35,944 nt of DNA, taken from assembly GCA_937871605.1 (NCBI GenBank), contig CALMRM010000015.1, positions 9,953 to 45,896 on the forward strand, read 5' to 3'. Position 1 is the stretch's first letter. Each line of letters starts with the position of its first letter. Shown here in pieces: positions 7,863-15,537 of this stretch. Under the pieces are notes generated by a model. The model was given only the letters and a program-made list of their open reading frames with translations, did no database searches and was not told the origin of the DNA. The DNA comes from an uncultured Terriglobus sp. GTDB lineage: Bacteria; Acidobacteriota; Terriglobia; Terriglobales; Acidobacteriaceae. Made by a program: the position numbers and the translations under genes.

Positions 7863-8849
7863 CTACATGTTCGTCTGGCCGCTGCGCATTTCCTCGTTAA
7901 AGGTAGGCCGGGTAAAAGCCAGCGCTTCTGCCAGACGCGCCTCGTACTCGGGGCGGCGGTCCATCAGTGCTTCCGTGCTGCGCGCGAACTCCCCATCGGG
8001 CTGCAGTGCCAGCAGGCCCTTCGCGGCCAGTGCCTGCGCCGTCCCCTGCAGGTCGGCAGCGGTGGTGTTCAGGTACTGCGCGTCGCGTGGGTCTGCAATC
8101 CACACCGGTGCGCCGCTGCCAAACACACCGCTGCACCAGAAGACCTTCGCCGCCAGGAAGTCGGCCCGTTGCTGCGCGTCCGTGTCGTTGAAGATAAACC
8201 GGCTTTGCTTGGCAGAGTAGTAGCGCGTGGTCACCGGTACGGGCTGCCGGTTGCCGCTCTTCACCAGTTCCAACTGGCCCTGATCGAAAATCTTGCGCAC
8301 GGCGTTGTAGATGAAACCTTCAGCAAAGGGCTGCTCCGGCGCAGGTACCACCTCGGCAAAGGTCACAGTCATGCTGGCAGACACCTTGGCCCGCAGACGC
8401 GCGTCCGCTGCGGTCTTGCCGTCTTCCAGCCGCGCTTCGCCGTGCACAATGTACGTGTCCGCGCCGCTGGTGGACAGGTGGAAGGGCCAGCGCCACTCAC
8501 TCAGGCTGATGGGCAGGCCGCCCAGCGTGACATACAGGTCAGACCTTGGATTGCGCAGCCGCTTCGCTGCCTCCAGTAGAAACTCGTGCAGCGGCTTCTG
8601 AAAGGCATGGTGCTGCACATCAAACCCCGCGCTCAGCTCCAGCGTGGTGCGCGGGCCGGGCACCTGGTCTGCTGCAGGTTGCGCCGTTACGTCGCGCGCC
8701 GCCGCAGCCGCTGCCGGCATGAACGTAAACAGTTCCGTCGCTACGCCGTTAAAGCCGGAAGCATCTGTTGCCTCTACCACCTCAAGTCCGGCCTCGTGTG
8801 CCGCCTGCCGCACCTGCTCGGAAAGGGCTGTGTTCAGCGCAATTGCCAT
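7863..8849 (-). CDS. Protein of unknown function, probably cotranscribed with LytTR regulator
   Basis: 328 residues from ATG 8849. No signal peptide or membrane helix is seen. The N terminus is a helix with an Ala-rich stretch (FMPAAAAAARDV). The middle (about 95-225) looks like alternating beta strands: SDLYVTLGGLPISLSEWRWP, FHLSTSGADTYIVHGEARL, VSASMTVTFAEVV. The C-terminal ~100 residues (QQRADFLAAKVFWCSGVFGS; LQGTAQALAAKGLLALQ) look helical. I do not recognise the family. Its stop is 32 bases from the response-regulator start on the same strand, which suggests an operon. Confidence 0.75.
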   Translation of the reverse strand: MAIALNTALSEQVRQAAHEAGLEVVEATDASGFNGVATELFTFMPAAAAAARDVTAQPAADQVPGPRTTLELSAGFDVQHHAFQKPLHEFLLEAAKRLRNPRSDLYVTLGGLPISLSEWRWPFHLSTSGADTYIVHGEARLEDGKTAADARLRAKVSASMTVTFAEVVPAPEQPFAEGFIYNAVRKIFDQGQLELVKSGNRQPVPVTTRYYSAKQSRFIFNDTDAQQRADFLAAKVFWCSGVFGSGAPVWIADPRDAQYLNTTAADLQGTAQALAAKGLLALQPDGEFARSTEALMDRRPEYEARLAEALAFTRPTFNEEMRSGQTNM

Positions 8850-8956
8850 GGATCTGTCTTGCCTCGCTCAGTAAGTCGGTGTGCCCCGGGACCAGAACAC
8901 CCATTTGGCAACACGCATCCACAATCTTAGTGCAAGCACGCCCTGTGGCCTGCCGC

Positions 8957-8975
8957 GAGCCGCCGGACGCGGCTC
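8957..8975. other. Short GC-rich hairpin
   Basis: GAGCCGC (8957-8963) and GCGGCTC (8969-8975) form a perfect 7-bp stem with a 5-base loop, about 110 bases upstream of the 328-residue protein gene. It may be a second stop signal for the small Cys gene reading through from the right; no T-run is present. Confidence 0.35.
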
Positions 8976-9000
8976 TGGCAATTGCATTTCTGACGCAGAG

Positions 9001-9042
9001 AGGCCCCTTCCGCATGCGGGGTAACCGAGACGGAAAGGGCCT
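9001..9042 (-). terminator. Hairpin downstream of the small Cys/His-rich gene
   Basis: AGGCCCCTTCCG (9001-9012) pairs with CGGAAAGGGCCT (9031-9042) at 11 of 12 positions around an 18-base loop. It begins 18 bases after the gene's stop codon. There is no strong T-run on the minus strand, so it may be a weak or processing hairpin. Confidence 0.55.
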
Positions 9043-9059
9043 TCTGAGGTGCTGCGAAA

Positions 9060-9269
9060 TTACGCTGCCGCGGCTGGCACAAACCCGTCACAACCGCTGA
9101 TCGGCGTCACCTTCAGGTGCAGGCCTGAGAGCCTGGGATGGCCGCACTCATCGATCATGACGACGTTGGCCTGCTTGCTGGTGTGAATGCTTACGAGCAC
9201 ATCGTTCTGTGCGTGAGCCTCACCGAAGTGAGTACAAAGACCACACTGTCCCTGCTGAACTGCTTCCAT
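9060..9269 (-). CDS. Small Cys/His-rich protein, possible metal-binding
   Basis: 69 residues from ATG 9269, chosen because GGAGG lies upstream of it; the open frame continues further upstream but that part is not convincing. It carries CGLC (C9, C12) followed by H14 and H19, then DECGHP (C42, H44), H51 and GC at C60. This spacing could build a small zinc site or a redox pair. Its sequence looks purposeful (LVSIHTSKQANVVMIDECGH), and a promoter with near-consensus boxes and an own terminator-like hairpin flank it. I recall similar unnamed proteins in Acidobacteria but cannot name a family. Function unknown. Confidence 0.72.
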   Translation of the reverse strand: MEAVQQGQCGLCTHFGEAHAQNDVLVSIHTSKQANVVMIDECGHPRLSGLHLKVTPISGCDGFVPAAAA

Positions 9270-9345
9270 GGAGCGCCTCCAAAAACTTCTAATAGCTAGG
9301 AGCGGTGGTGACGCCCTCACGTTGCCCACCGTTCCTATGAAATGA

Positions 9346-9374
9346 AGCATAGGTCTTGCAAATTCCCTTGTAAA
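9346..9374 (-). promoter_or_regulatory. Sigma-70-type promoter for the small Cys/His-rich gene
   Basis: On the minus strand, TTTACA (9374-9369; five of six bases match the -35 consensus) is separated by exactly 17 bases from TATGCT (9351-9346; four of six match the -10). Transcription would begin near 9339 and leave a leader of about 70 bases ahead of ATG 9269. The region is locally AT-rich in an otherwise GC-rich window. Confidence 0.6.
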
Positions 9375-9647
9375 TCGCGACATATTTCGTCCTACTTCAC
9401 GCTTCCCGCGGACTTAGTGAGTCCTTGATGCAACTTACTAAGTGCTCTCAGATTGAGCCTGGTGAGTGCACGCCGGCTGCCTTGCCACCCCACTTCGCTG
9501 GTTCCGCACCGGGTGGGCGGTTGTACAGCGCAGAGGCATACACGACGCCACACGCGTGCCACGTGCATCGGAGTCTTTACAATAGAGTTCTTGTCACGCC
9601 GTTCTGAAATCGCAACCGCCAGCCCACTCACCGCCGAGCAACACAGT

Positions 9648-11297
9648 ATGTTTTCGACATGCCTGTTGCCGTGGTACCGCATGGTAGCGCGGGTGCTGCC
9701 GTGGCGCGGCATACAGGACCCGTACCGTACCTGGCTTTCAGAAATCATGCTGCAGCAAACGCGCGTGAGCGCTGTGCTGGAGCACTATGCCCGCTTTGTG
9801 GAGCGCTTTCCCACCATGGTGGCGCTTGCCCTGGCACCCGAGAGTGATGTGCTGGCAGCGTGGAGCGGCCTAGGGTACTACCGCCGCGCGCGCATGATGC
9901 ACCGCACCGCCATCTTGCTGGTGCAGGAGCACGAAGGCGCCCTGCCCCGCACCGCGGCTGAGCTGCGCCGCTTGCCCGGCATTGGCGCGTATACCTCTGC
10001 CGCCATCGCCAGCATCGCCTTCGGGGAGCACATTGCCGTGGTCGACGGCAACGTGGAGCGGGTGCTGCTTCGCATTCTGGGCCAACCGGAGCAGGGGGGC
10101 GTTGCTGGCGCGGAACTGCTCAACCGGGCCGCGCAATCCCTGGTTCCCGAACGCGACCCAGGCGACCACAACCAGGCCATGATGGAGCTGGGTGCAACGG
10201 TGTGCCTGCCGCGCGGCCCGCGTTGCGACGCCTGTCCGGTGTTTGCCTGCTGTCGCACCCAGGGCGAGCACAGCACCCTCCAGCGCGCGCCCATGCAGTC
10301 CCGCCGCGTCACCTACGCGCTGACCACGCGCAAAGCCGAGGGCGGCATCGCCCTGGAAGTGCTTCTGCAGCATCGGCGCGCGGACGCCCCGCTGATGCCG
10401 GGCATGCTGGAGCTGCCGGAAATTGCATTGAGGGAGCCTGTCGGAGCCGGTACGGATGGTGCCCCCGCCCTGCTGCTGCAGCAGGAGCCCGTGCTGCGGG
10501 TGCGCCATTCCATTACAGGCACCAACTACTACGTGGAGATCGTCGGGCTGCCCCATGAGCGGGCTGTCGAGAGTGTCGTGCTGCGCCGTGGGGACTGCGA
10601 ATGGGTGCCGGTACGCAGCCTGCAGCAGCGCCCCCTTACCGGGCTGGCACGCAAGGTGCTGCAGCGGTTGCGCCTTATGCAGTCGCTGGTGCCTGCCGCG
10701 GTGCCCGATGTACCCCTCCTGATTGGCCGCGCCAGCCGCATCGACGCTGGCGAGGACGCCGACGGTAAGCGCCGGGCCCGCACAACCAAGGACTCCCTAC
10801 TGCAGTCCATACACAACAGCGCTGGGCAACCGGCACAGCAGCACGGCAAGGAGACACATTCCATGGCAACAGAGCGGAGCAGCAGCGCAGTCTGGCACGG
10901 CGGCCTGAAAGATGGCAAGGGCACAGTCAGCACAGGTAGCGGAGTCCTGAAGGATCAGGCGTACACCTTTGTCTCGCGCTTTGAGAACGGCAGCGGCACC
11001 AACCCGGAAGAACTGATTGCCGCGGCACACGCGGGCTGCTTTTCCATGGCGCTTTCTGCCGAACTGGAAAAGGCGGGCAGCAAGGCGGACGAGGTCGCCA
11101 CGACCGCGACCGTGGTGCTCGAATTTGTGAACGGTGCGCCCACCGTAACGGCAATCAACCTGAAAACCGACGCGGTGGTACCGGGACTGGACGAGGCGAA
11201 GTTCCAGGAGATCGCAACGGGTGCCAAAGAAAATTGCCCGATTTCGCGCCTGCTTGCGGCAGCCAGCATTACCCTTGACGCCACGCTCAAGGCGTAA
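9648..11297 (+). CDS. mutY: Adenine DNA glycosylase MutY, open in frame into OsmC-type domain
   Basis: MutY removes adenine mispaired with 8-oxoguanine. From ATG 9648 the protein begins like other MutYs (LLPWYRMVARVLPWRG). Catalytic Glu is E32 (SEIMLQQTRV), the helix-hairpin-helix is 109-121 (LPGIGAYTSAAIA) and the catalytic Asp is D133 (VVDGNVERV). The [4Fe-4S] ligands are C186-x6-C193-x2-C196-x5-C202, followed by a NUDIX-like C-terminal domain (~225-345) that recognises 8-oxoG. No stop follows: after a low-complexity stretch (~350-405) the frame runs into a complete OsmC-type protein at M406, giving 549 residues. Either a true fusion, or MutY normally ends near 10722 and an indel or lost stop joined the frames. 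The OsmC part has its own ribosome-binding site. Confidence 0.85.
   Translation: MFSTCLLPWYRMVARVLPWRGIQDPYRTWLSEIMLQQTRVSAVLEHYARFVERFPTMVALALAPESDVLAAWSGLGYYRRARMMHRTAILLVQEHEGALPRTAAELRRLPGIGAYTSAAIASIAFGEHIAVVDGNVERVLLRILGQPEQGGVAGAELLNRAAQSLVPERDPGDHNQAMMELGATVCLPRGPRCDACPVFACCRTQGEHSTLQRAPMQSRRVTYALTTRKAEGGIALEVLLQHRRADAPLMPGMLELPEIALREPVGAGTDGAPALLLQQEPVLRVRHSITGTNYYVEIVGLPHERAVESVVLRRGDCEWVPVRSLQQRPLTGLARKVLQRLRLMQSLVPAAVPDVPLLIGRASRIDAGEDADGKRRARTTKDSLLQSIHNSAGQPAQQHGKETHSMATERSSSAVWHGGLKDGKGTVSTGSGVLKDQAYTFVSRFENGSGTNPEELIAAAHAGCFSMALSAELEKAGSKADEVATTATVVLEFVNGAPTVTAINLKTDAVVPGLDEAKFQEIATGAKENCPISRLLAAASITLDATLKA
10848..10853 (+). promoter_or_regulatory. Internal ribosome-binding site for osmC
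   Basis: AAGGAG lies nine bases before ATG 10863, inside the open frame that continues from mutY. It is the best-spaced Shine-Dalgarno sequence near this point and supports separate translation of the OsmC-type protein. Confidence 0.65.
10863..11297 (+). CDS. osmC: OsmC-family peroxiredoxin (organic hydroperoxide reductase)
   Basis: OsmC-type enzymes reduce organic hydroperoxides with two Cys residues. 144 residues, the normal family length. Peroxidatic C59 is in AAHAGCFSMAL, resolving C125 in KENCPISRLL; R39 and E50 (VSRFENGSGTNPEELIAAAH) are the conserved active-site polar residues. The N-terminal WHGGLKDGKGTV and TGSGVLKDQAYTF strands match the OsmC subfamily. It lies in the same uninterrupted frame as mutY, but AAGGAG nine bases before the ATG allows independent synthesis. 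Pairing a peroxidase with an oxidative-damage repair glycosylase is functionally coherent. Confidence 0.92.
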   Translation: MATERSSSAVWHGGLKDGKGTVSTGSGVLKDQAYTFVSRFENGSGTNPEELIAAAHAGCFSMALSAELEKAGSKADEVATTATVVLEFVNGAPTVTAINLKTDAVVPGLDEAKFQEIATGAKENCPISRLLAAASITLDATLKA

Positions 11298-11312
11298 GTC
11301 GATCGTCCGGGG

Positions 11313-11380
11313 TCAGATCACTTCCAGGGCAAAGCCGGTTGGCGACAGGGTCAACCGGCTGCGCTGACGGTCTGATCTGA
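11313..11380. terminator. Nested cruciform-type bidirectional terminator
   Basis: The inner stem AGCCGGTTG (11333-11341) pairs perfectly with CAACCGGCT (11352-11360). The outer arms TCAGATCA (11313-11320) and TGATCTGA (11373-11380) also pair perfectly. It sits between convergent osmC and the methyltransferase gene, whose stop is 4 bases beyond the outer arm. Confidence 0.65.
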
Positions 11381-11384
11381 GGGA

Positions 11385-12698
11385 TTAACTCACCTTGAGG
11401 ATCAGGCACTTGAGGTAGCCGGTTTCTGGCAGGGTCAGCACCTCGGGATGGTCAGGTGCGGCACCCCGCAGCTCTACCAGCCGCACGGTACGCCCCGCGT
11501 CGGCTGCGGCGCTGGCTACCGTTTCCAAAAAGGCCGCCCGCTCCACGTGGTGCGAGCAGGAGCAGGTCACCAGTGTGCCGCCAGGGCGCAGCATGCGCAG
11601 GGCACGCAGGTTCAGTTCCTTGTAGCCGCGCATGGCACTCTCCGCAGCGCGCTTGCTCTTGGCAAAGGCGGGCGGGTCGAGCACCACAGTGTCGAAGCGG
11701 CGGCCCTCCGCATCGTAGGCGCGCAGCAATTCGAATGCATCTGCTTCTATCCATTCGACTTCGGCCTTGATCTCCGTGCGATTGAGGTGGAGGTTGCGCT
11801 CGGCGACCTCCAGCGCGGCCCGGCTCTGGTCTACCCCGGTCACGTGACGGCAGGTTTGCGCCAGGTGTAGCGCAAAGCCGCCCTGGTAGGTGCACACATC
11901 CAGCGCTTCGCCATGGGCGTACGTGGCTGCGGCCGCGTAGTTGAGCCGCTGATCGAGAAAGGCCCCGGTCTTTTGGCCGCTGTTCGCGTCGTAGTGGAAC
12001 TGGAGGCCGTTCAAGCTGAAGATGGTTCTGCCGTCCATCTCGCCCCGCCGAAAGAGCGGCTCCTGGGGTGACGCAGGCAGCTGCTCCAGCTCACGGATGC
12101 GCGGGTCCGGGCGCTCCACGATGAGGCTGACGCCGTGCACGGCCAGTTCGCGGAGGAGCACCTCGCGTACATCGTCCTTTGCCGTACCCTGCGTAAGTAG
12201 TTGCAGGACAACGACATCGCGGTAGCGGTCGGCCACAATGCCGGGCAGGTTGTCGGCTTCGGAGAAGATTAGCCGGGCTGAGTCCGTGCCATGGTAAAAC
12301 ATGGGCGCGCGCAGCTGTACTGCTGCCCGAACGCGCTCTGCCACGTCCTGCAGGTACTCACCCCGGCTCACGCGCGGGTGGCCGGAAACCTTGCGCAGGG
12401 CCAGCTGAGAGGCTGCGCTGTACAGGGCCGTGCCCAGCGGGATGCGGCGGCTGTCCAGCAGCGTAAGGAGCTCGCCGGCAGCCACATTTGCCCGGCCCAG
12501 GGCGGGGATGAAGCCCTCCACGTCTGTCCGGTAGACCCACAGGTGCCCCGCCCGCAGCCGGTCCGCGGCGCGCCGGCTCACCACCGCCGCGGGGCCGCTC
12601 TCGTCCGCCTCCAGCAGCGCCGGCTCCCGACCCTCAGGTGACTGAGGCGAACGGGTTGGGCGGTGTCGATGTTTTTTAGGTGCCGCTGCGGGTGCCAT
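11385..12698 (-). CDS. RlmI-like class I SAM-dependent rRNA methyltransferase with PUA domain
   Basis: 437 residues from ATG 12698. The open frame extends upstream, but that N-terminal part is not protein-like. A basic, Pro-rich N-terminal tail (~45 aa) is followed by a PUA-like RNA-binding domain (RLRAGHLWVYRTDVEGFIP ... LLTLLDSRRIPLGTALYS) and the RlmI-type middle region (FSEADNLPGIVADRYRDVVV). The Rossmann methyltransferase domain has SGQKTGAFLDQRLN, ALDVCTYQGGFALHLAQ (SAM loop), VVLDPPAFAKSK and LVTCSCSHH. RlmI methylates a cytosine of 23S rRNA in E. coli. The exact target here is not known, and no gene symbol is assigned. It runs convergent to mutY/osmC. Confidence 0.88.
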   Translation of the reverse strand: MAPAAAPKKHRHRPTRSPQSPEGREPALLEADESGPAAVVSRRAADRLRAGHLWVYRTDVEGFIPALGRANVAAGELLTLLDSRRIPLGTALYSAASQLALRKVSGHPRVSRGEYLQDVAERVRAAVQLRAPMFYHGTDSARLIFSEADNLPGIVADRYRDVVVLQLLTQGTAKDDVREVLLRELAVHGVSLIVERPDPRIRELEQLPASPQEPLFRRGEMDGRTIFSLNGLQFHYDANSGQKTGAFLDQRLNYAAAATYAHGEALDVCTYQGGFALHLAQTCRHVTGVDQSRAALEVAERNLHLNRTEIKAEVEWIEADAFELLRAYDAEGRRFDTVVLDPPAFAKSKRAAESAMRGYKELNLRALRMLRPGGTLVTCSCSHHVERAAFLETVASAAADAGRTVRLVELRGAAPDHPEVLTLPETGYLKCLILKVS

Positions 12699-12902
12699 GT
12701 CTCGTCCAGTTTCGCATGGCCGATGTGCACCGTACGCGGTGCAACATTGCAGGTGCTTCAGCGTGCAGAAACGCGCTCTGAGGTATGCAAATGTGCATTC
12801 TTTGGCACAAGTTTTTACCGTTTGGTGCATGATACGGCGCATTCTGCGCGCGTAGAGGACACTTCTTGCGTGCTACAAGCGCGTGTCTGCAGTCATTAAT
12901 GA

Positions 12903-12936
12903 CTCCTTCTGCACGGTAGCTGCCGAGCAGAAGGAG
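12903..12936 (-). terminator. Terminator hairpin of the S9 peptidase gene
   Basis: CTCCTTCTGC (12903-12912) pairs perfectly with GCAGAAGGAG (12927-12936) around a 14-base loop, three bases beyond the stop of the minus-strand peptidase gene. On the minus strand the sequence after the stem is ATTAATGAC, moderately AT-rich, without a long T-run. Confidence 0.65.
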
Positions 12937-12939
12937 GTG

Positions 12940-15222
12940 TCACCGATTCTTCAGGTGGCGGTCGAAGAAGTCTGCTGCCCGCTGATACGCGTCGACCCAG
13001 TCGCGGTGCAAGAGGAAGTCGTGGACCTCGTCCGGGTACACCTTCTCCTCGACCGTGACCCCCTGCGCCCGGAGCGCGGCAGCCAGGCGGACCGTCTGAC
13101 CGAAGAGGACGTTGCGGTCGTCGTCGCCTTGCATGAGCAGGACCGGGCTTTTCCACTTGGAGACATCGGCCATGGGCGAGGCTTCGAACGCGACCTTGGC
13201 TGCGGCAGAGGTGTCGTGTGCCGGGTCGCTGGTGGGCTTCCACAGGTCGAGCTCGTAGCTCCAGTCGTGCACGCCGTGCAGGTCCACGCCGGCCGCGAAG
13301 TCGGCGGAGTCGCGCGCCAGGGCGAGAGCGGTTAGGTAGCCTCCATAACTACCTCCCCACGCGCCGATGCGACGGGTGTCGCACCAGGGCTGCGCCTTCA
13401 GCCAACGGACCGCGCCCTGGATGTCCAGGTACTCCGACCCGCCGAAGGCACCGTAGTGCTCTGCCTGCCGAAATTCCATGCCGTAGCCGATGCCGCTGCG
13501 GTAGTTGATGCTAAGCACGGCATAGCCGTGGTTGGCGAAGTACTGGTTCAGTTCGTACGTCTGCGCGTAGTACTGCATGGAGTTATAGCCGAGGACCATC
13601 TGACGGCGCGAACCGCCGTGGAAGAAGACGATGGTCGGGAGTTTGTCGGTAGGCTTTGCGTTTGCAGGTAGGAAGAGTTGCGCGTGAATTTGCAGGTTGT
13701 CTGTTGCTGGGAAGATAACCTGTCGCGAAGCAATAAAGCCTTTGCTGGCAATGGGCACAGGAAGTAAATCTGCTGCCAACGGTCTGACAAGAGCCATAAG
13801 TTCCGTACCTTCACAGCGCGTGCCAAGCGGCGCGTTGGGTGCACAGCGCGGCATGCTCACCGGCCCACCTGGTGACTCAGGGGAGTCATACAGATAAGGC
13901 TGGAAGGGTGAGCTGTCGCTGGCGCCCATGTATGCAGTCTTGCCGTCTGCCAATAGTGCGGGCTCAGTCTCCAGGCCAGTGCCCGACGTCAGCAACACAG
14001 GTAAAGCTCTCGACGCTTCAATCATCCATAGATGCTTGCGATCGGCATCGGCAGCTCCTTCCGCCTGCTGATTGCTGCTGTAGACGATGCGCTTGCCATC
14101 AGTAACTACGTTATCTATTTCGAAGTTGCCAGGGGTCAGCAGATGCGCCTGCTTTGCCCCCGGTGCGAGTGCGTAGAGGTGCAGCCAGCCGGTCTTTTCC
14201 CACGGGAAGACGAGGCGGTTGTCGTCCATCCACAGCAGCTGAATTTTCGCGACCATCTCGTGGAAAAGTGAGCCGGTGCCTGCGTCGGCCTGCCACACCT
14301 GTCTGCCTCTCCCGCTGGCAACATCAGTGATGCGGATGGACCAGGGCACGGCGACAGAACGCATCCAGCGCAGGTCAAGCTCGTTGACGACCGGGCTCTC
14401 GCGGATGAATGCGATGTGCTCGGAATCGGGCGACCAGGCTGCGTCGTGGTCCAGGCCGGTACCGGGGTCGATGTAGGTGAGTGTTTTTGTTTGCAGGTTG
14501 AAGAAGCCGATGAAGCTGTGGTCGCCTCGGTTCGAGGTGAAGGCGAGTCGTGCGCCGTCGGGTGAGAGGCGAAGTTGCGAGGCGGAGCCGTGCGCGTAGA
14601 CGAGTTGCTGCGGTGTGTCCTTCGTCGGCATTGCTGCTGCGGAAGAAAGCAGGTCCTTCGACTCCGCTGCGCTTCGCTCAGGATGACGATCCAAGAGTGT
14701 GGCGTTTAGCGATGTTAGGTTTGCGAACCATATCTGGCCGTGGCGGATGAGATAGATTTGCTTGCTGTCTGCGGAGAAGAGCGGGCTGTGGCCTTCGCCG
14801 ATGACCGTGACTGCGCCGCTAACCGTGGCCACTTCCACCTGCTGCTTCACCTCCTGCTGCAGGTGGGCGGGGTTGGCCGCAGTGGGGTGCTCGCTACCCT
14901 CGGCACCCGTGCCGCGGGTGTAGGCGACGGCTTCCGCGTCGGGCGACCAGGTGATGCTGTCGATGTCCTGGCCATCGTCCTCGGTGTAGTGGGTGATGGG
15001 GTGTGCAGCTTCCGTGGGCGAGGCGACCCAGACGTTGCGGCGGCCCTCCTGATCGACGAACCAGGCCACGCGAGCCTTGGCGGGCGCGGCGGTCAGCTGG
15101 TTCATGAAGGGTGCGGAGAGCGCCTGCTCTACCGTGAACTGCTCCGGCACGGCAACGTGAGCCTGTTGTGCGGCGAGCAGAGGCGCGAGGCATAGCAGGA
15201 AACACAGGCGACAGAGTGGCAT
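12940..15222 (-). CDS. Exported S9-family prolyl oligopeptidase/DPP-IV-like peptidase
   Basis: 760 residues from ATG 15222, chosen for its signal peptide (CRLCFLLCLAPLLAAQQAH) and AAGGA upstream. The N-terminal half is a WD40-like beta-propeller (repeats such as ITWSPDAEAVAYTRGTG, LRLSPDGARLAFTSNRG and AAWSPDSEHIAFIRES). The C-terminal alpha/beta-hydrolase has the nucleophile S625 in GAWGGSYGGY, acidic residues at 700-702 (QGDDDRNV) and H734 (DEVHDFL), the S9 catalytic triad. Such enzymes cut short peptides, often after Pro, in the periplasm or outside. An insertion in the propeller (RHPERSAAESKDLLSS, bases 14646-14689) is the translation of a dispersed family-C repeat. Confidence 0.92.
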   Translation of the reverse strand: MPLCRLCFLLCLAPLLAAQQAHVAVPEQFTVEQALSAPFMNQLTAAPAKARVAWFVDQEGRRNVWVASPTEAAHPITHYTEDDGQDIDSITWSPDAEAVAYTRGTGAEGSEHPTAANPAHLQQEVKQQVEVATVSGAVTVIGEGHSPLFSADSKQIYLIRHGQIWFANLTSLNATLLDRHPERSAAESKDLLSSAAAMPTKDTPQQLVYAHGSASQLRLSPDGARLAFTSNRGDHSFIGFFNLQTKTLTYIDPGTGLDHDAAWSPDSEHIAFIRESPVVNELDLRWMRSVAVPWSIRITDVASGRGRQVWQADAGTGSLFHEMVAKIQLLWMDDNRLVFPWEKTGWLHLYALAPGAKQAHLLTPGNFEIDNVVTDGKRIVYSSNQQAEGAADADRKHLWMIEASRALPVLLTSGTGLETEPALLADGKTAYMGASDSSPFQPYLYDSPESPGGPVSMPRCAPNAPLGTRCEGTELMALVRPLAADLLPVPIASKGFIASRQVIFPATDNLQIHAQLFLPANAKPTDKLPTIVFFHGGSRRQMVLGYNSMQYYAQTYELNQYFANHGYAVLSINYRSGIGYGMEFRQAEHYGAFGGSEYLDIQGAVRWLKAQPWCDTRRIGAWGGSYGGYLTALALARDSADFAAGVDLHGVHDWSYELDLWKPTSDPAHDTSAAAKVAFEASPMADVSKWKSPVLLMQGDDDRNVLFGQTVRLAAALRAQGVTVEEKVYPDEVHDFLLHRDWVDAYQRAADFFDRHLKNR
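14646..14689. repeat. Family C repeat copy embedded in the S9 peptidase coding sequence
   Basis: These 44 bases match 24906-24949 at 42 of 44 positions by hand alignment (both run AAAGCAGGTCCTTCGACT/T... to ...CAGGATGACGA). On the coding strand the copy reads RHPERSAAESKDLL in the peptidase frame, between strand LNATLLD and the next propeller segment. No stop or frameshift results. Confidence 0.9.
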
Positions 15223-15537
15223 AGGAAGTCCTTCAGCAGGGGTGGGATGAGGATACCGCCTGTGCCTGAGAGGTGTGGCCGCTGCTTCGTGCAACAGAGC
15301 GCAACGCTTGCGCGCATGACGGTGCAAAGCAGGGATGCGGGGAGCATGCAAGGACGCTAACGAGAGCACACGAAGGAATGGAGTTATGGCGTGCAGCGGA
15401 CCTGAGGTCTACGTTCGCTGGACCGCTGAGGAAGTGATATCAGCTATTTCGCCAGGAGCCTCATTCTGCGAAGAGGCATGGCTATGATTTGGCTTGTGTG
15501 GCAGCAATGCCGCACTCAACCCTCCCCCGGGATGCTC
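15223..15537. other. Divergent intergenic region upstream of S9 peptidase and PEP-CTERM gene
   Basis: 315 bases without a gene. It must carry promoters for both divergent genes. Only a sigma-54-like site near 15478-15494 stands out for the plus-strand gene. On the minus strand, CTCTCAGGCACAGG (about 15272-15259) resembles the tail of a glycine aptamer, but no 5' half is present. Confidence 0.4.
15478..15494 (+). promoter_or_regulatory. Possible sigma-54 promoter before the PEP-CTERM gene
   Basis: ATGGCTATGATTTGGCT carries the invariant GG (15480-15481) and GC (15492-15493) with the required 10 bases between them. TGGC at -24 is intact; the -12 element reads TGGCT instead of TTGCA. The predicted start is near 15505, 33 bases ahead of ATG 15538. 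In other bacteria PEP-CTERM genes are controlled by PrsK/PrsR with sigma-54, which makes the site plausible. Chance matches of this quality do occur. Confidence 0.35.

Noticed and set aside
15240..15290. CTCTCAGGCACAGG on the minus strand, resembling the 3' segment of a glycine riboswitch
   Set aside because: The 5' half of the aptamer (GGAGAG, CCGAAGG-type core) is not found, and the downstream gene is a peptidase, not a glycine gene.
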